This document shows, in pieces, positions 32,590-33,414 of a stretch of 33,414 nucleotides of DNA (its first letter is position 1; each line of letters begins with the position of its first letter). The stretch comes from Acidobacteriota bacterium. Lineage in GTDB: Bacteria > Acidobacteriota > Blastocatellia > Pyrinomonadales > Pyrinomonadaceae. The notes beneath the pieces are model-generated. The model saw only the letters and a program-made list of their open reading frames with translations, did not search any database and was not told the DNA's origin. Both the position numbers and the translations under genes were made by a program. The DNA is taken from NCBI GenBank assembly GCA_018269075.1, contig JAFDVJ010000057.1:27274-60687 (forward strand), given 5' to 3'.

Positions 32590-33335
32590 TTATCTTCTCT
32601 CAGCCGTTCGACGTCGCCGGCGTGGACGACGCGCTCGCCGCCCGACGCGAGCCGCACGCGGAGCGCGCCGTTTTCTTCGATGCCGCAGGTGATGCCGTGG
32701 ATCGTTTCATTTTCTAACACAACCCGGACCCGTTTGCCAAATGCGTAGGACGAGCGCCGCGTCCATTCCTCGCGGATTTTGCGCGGGCCGTCGACGTCTT
32801 TGAGCAGATTGTAGAATTCCGATAAACGAAGGATCAGTTTTTCGAGCAGCGCTTCGCCGTCGGGCGGGCCGCCGGTCTCTTCTTCGATCGAGGTCGCGGT
32901 CGCGGCGATCGCGGGCGGGAAATCGGTCGAATTGAGATTGACGCCGATTCCGGCGACGACCGCGAGACCGGTCGGCGTGTCGGTCGTTTCGGCGAGAATC
33001 CCGCAGATTTTCCGGTCGCCGACGTGGATGTCGTTGACCCATTTGATGTCGCAGTCGAGCCGGTAAAGCTCTTCGAGCGCGTCGTGAACGGCGGCCGCGC
33101 ACATCAGCGTGACGAGCGGCAGAAACCGCAGCTCGACCACGCGCGGGCGCAGCAAAAGGCTGAAAAAAAGCCCGGCGTCCCGTTCCGAAACCCAGCGCCG
33201 GCCGAGCCGCCCGCGGCCGGCCGTCTGCCGCCGCGCGACGACGCACAAGCCCTCGTCCGCGCCGCGCCGCGCGTGTTCGAGCGCTTCGGTGTTGGTCGAG
33301 CCGAGCTCGTCGAATCTCAGGATCGTCAGATGCAT
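32586..33335 (-). CDS. birA: Biotin-[acetyl-CoA-carboxylase] ligase, single-domain type (249 aa)
   Basis: Attaches biotin to the carboxyl carrier protein for fatty-acid synthesis. Motifs are STNTEAL at the substrate loop, TAGRGRLGRRW at 38-48 (biotinyl-adenylate loop), DIKWVNDI at 96-103, KICGILAE at 109-116 with the catalytic lysine, and GIGVNLN. The usual KWPND reads KWVND here, a mild departure. There is no N-terminal helix-turn-helix, so it is the monofunctional group I form and cannot repress transcription as the E. coli protein does. It leads the birA-vanW pair. The region before ATG 33335 (33336-33390) has an ACGCAGAGACG repetitive bit and no clear promoter. Confidence 0.96.
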   Translation of the reverse strand: MHLTILRFDELGSTNTEALEHARRGADEGLCVVARRQTAGRGRLGRRWVSERDAGLFFSLLLRPRVVELRFLPLVTLMCAAAVHDALEELYRLDCDIKWVNDIHVGDRKICGILAETTDTPTGLAVVAGIGVNLNSTDFPPAIAATATSIEEETGGPPDGEALLEKLILRLSEFYNLLKDVDGPRKIREEWTRRSSYAFGKRVRVVLENETIHGITCGIEENGALRVRLASGGERVVHAGDVERLREDK

Positions 33336-33390
33336 TCCTCAGATTTTAACGCAGAGACGCCGAGACGCAAGGCGATAAGCTGAAAAACAA

Positions 33391-33411
33391 AAGTCTTAAG
33401 TCTTGAGTCTT
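33391..33411. repeat. Heptamer array AAGTCTT-AAGTCTT-GAGTCTT
   Basis: Three 7-base units at the right edge, of the same kind as 23289-23310. It may continue past the window. Confidence 0.8.
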
Positions 33412-33414
33412 GAA

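Overview
The window looks like a chromosomal segment of a GC-rich, Gram-negative bacterium, most likely an Acidobacteriota of the Blastocatellia/Pyrinomonas type. This placement is an inference. It rests on paired ECF sigma factors and Ser/Thr kinases with TPR tails, many secreted FG-GAP/delta-60/CSLREA proteins, a glutamyl-endopeptidase-type S9 peptidase and VanW/BirA/CoaX housekeeping genes. No tRNA, rRNA, CRISPR array or transposase was found.

Region 1 (1-19724) holds large secreted repeat proteins and two signalling modules. On the minus strand lie a truncated FG-GAP protein (A, runs off the left edge), a P-domain-like plus FG-GAP protein (B), a delta-60 plus FG-GAP protein (C) and a 2666-residue beta-helix giant (D). 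Two plus-strand cassettes, each an ECF sigma factor followed by a membrane Ser/Thr kinase with a TPR-like tail, are divergent from C and D respectively. The unit 'secreted repeat protein <- -> ECF sigma -> kinase' therefore occurs twice in a row. A and C share a 42-bp upstream element with fixed spacing, a candidate promoter for a common regulon.

Region 2 (19725-24784), minus strand, codes for exported proteins with a peptidase/cell-wall flavour: an S9 peptidase with a visible catalytic triad, a small PliG-like (lysozyme inhibitor-like) protein, a second small protein of similar pattern, and a class A beta-lactamase-fold hydrolase whose stop overlaps the start of that second small protein. 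The spacers are rich in unusual repeats: a perfect 35-bp inverted repeat made of heptamers, other heptamer arrays, and a cluster of six short palindromes.

Region 3 (24873-30509), plus strand, starts with an APC-family transporter. It is followed by a compact cluster of exported proteins: a six-repeat beta-flower-like protein, three tandem paralogues with two DxDGDG-type motifs and exactly two cysteines each in the mature protein, and a 407-residue exported protein of unknown function. The beta-flower plus triple-paralogue cluster is the best candidate for an undescribed system.

Region 4 (30496-33335), minus strand, is housekeeping: birA and vanW-like (ATGA overlap), a small acidic conserved-looking protein, and coaX, with a long AT-rich stem-loop between the last two. 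The far right edge carries another heptamer array.
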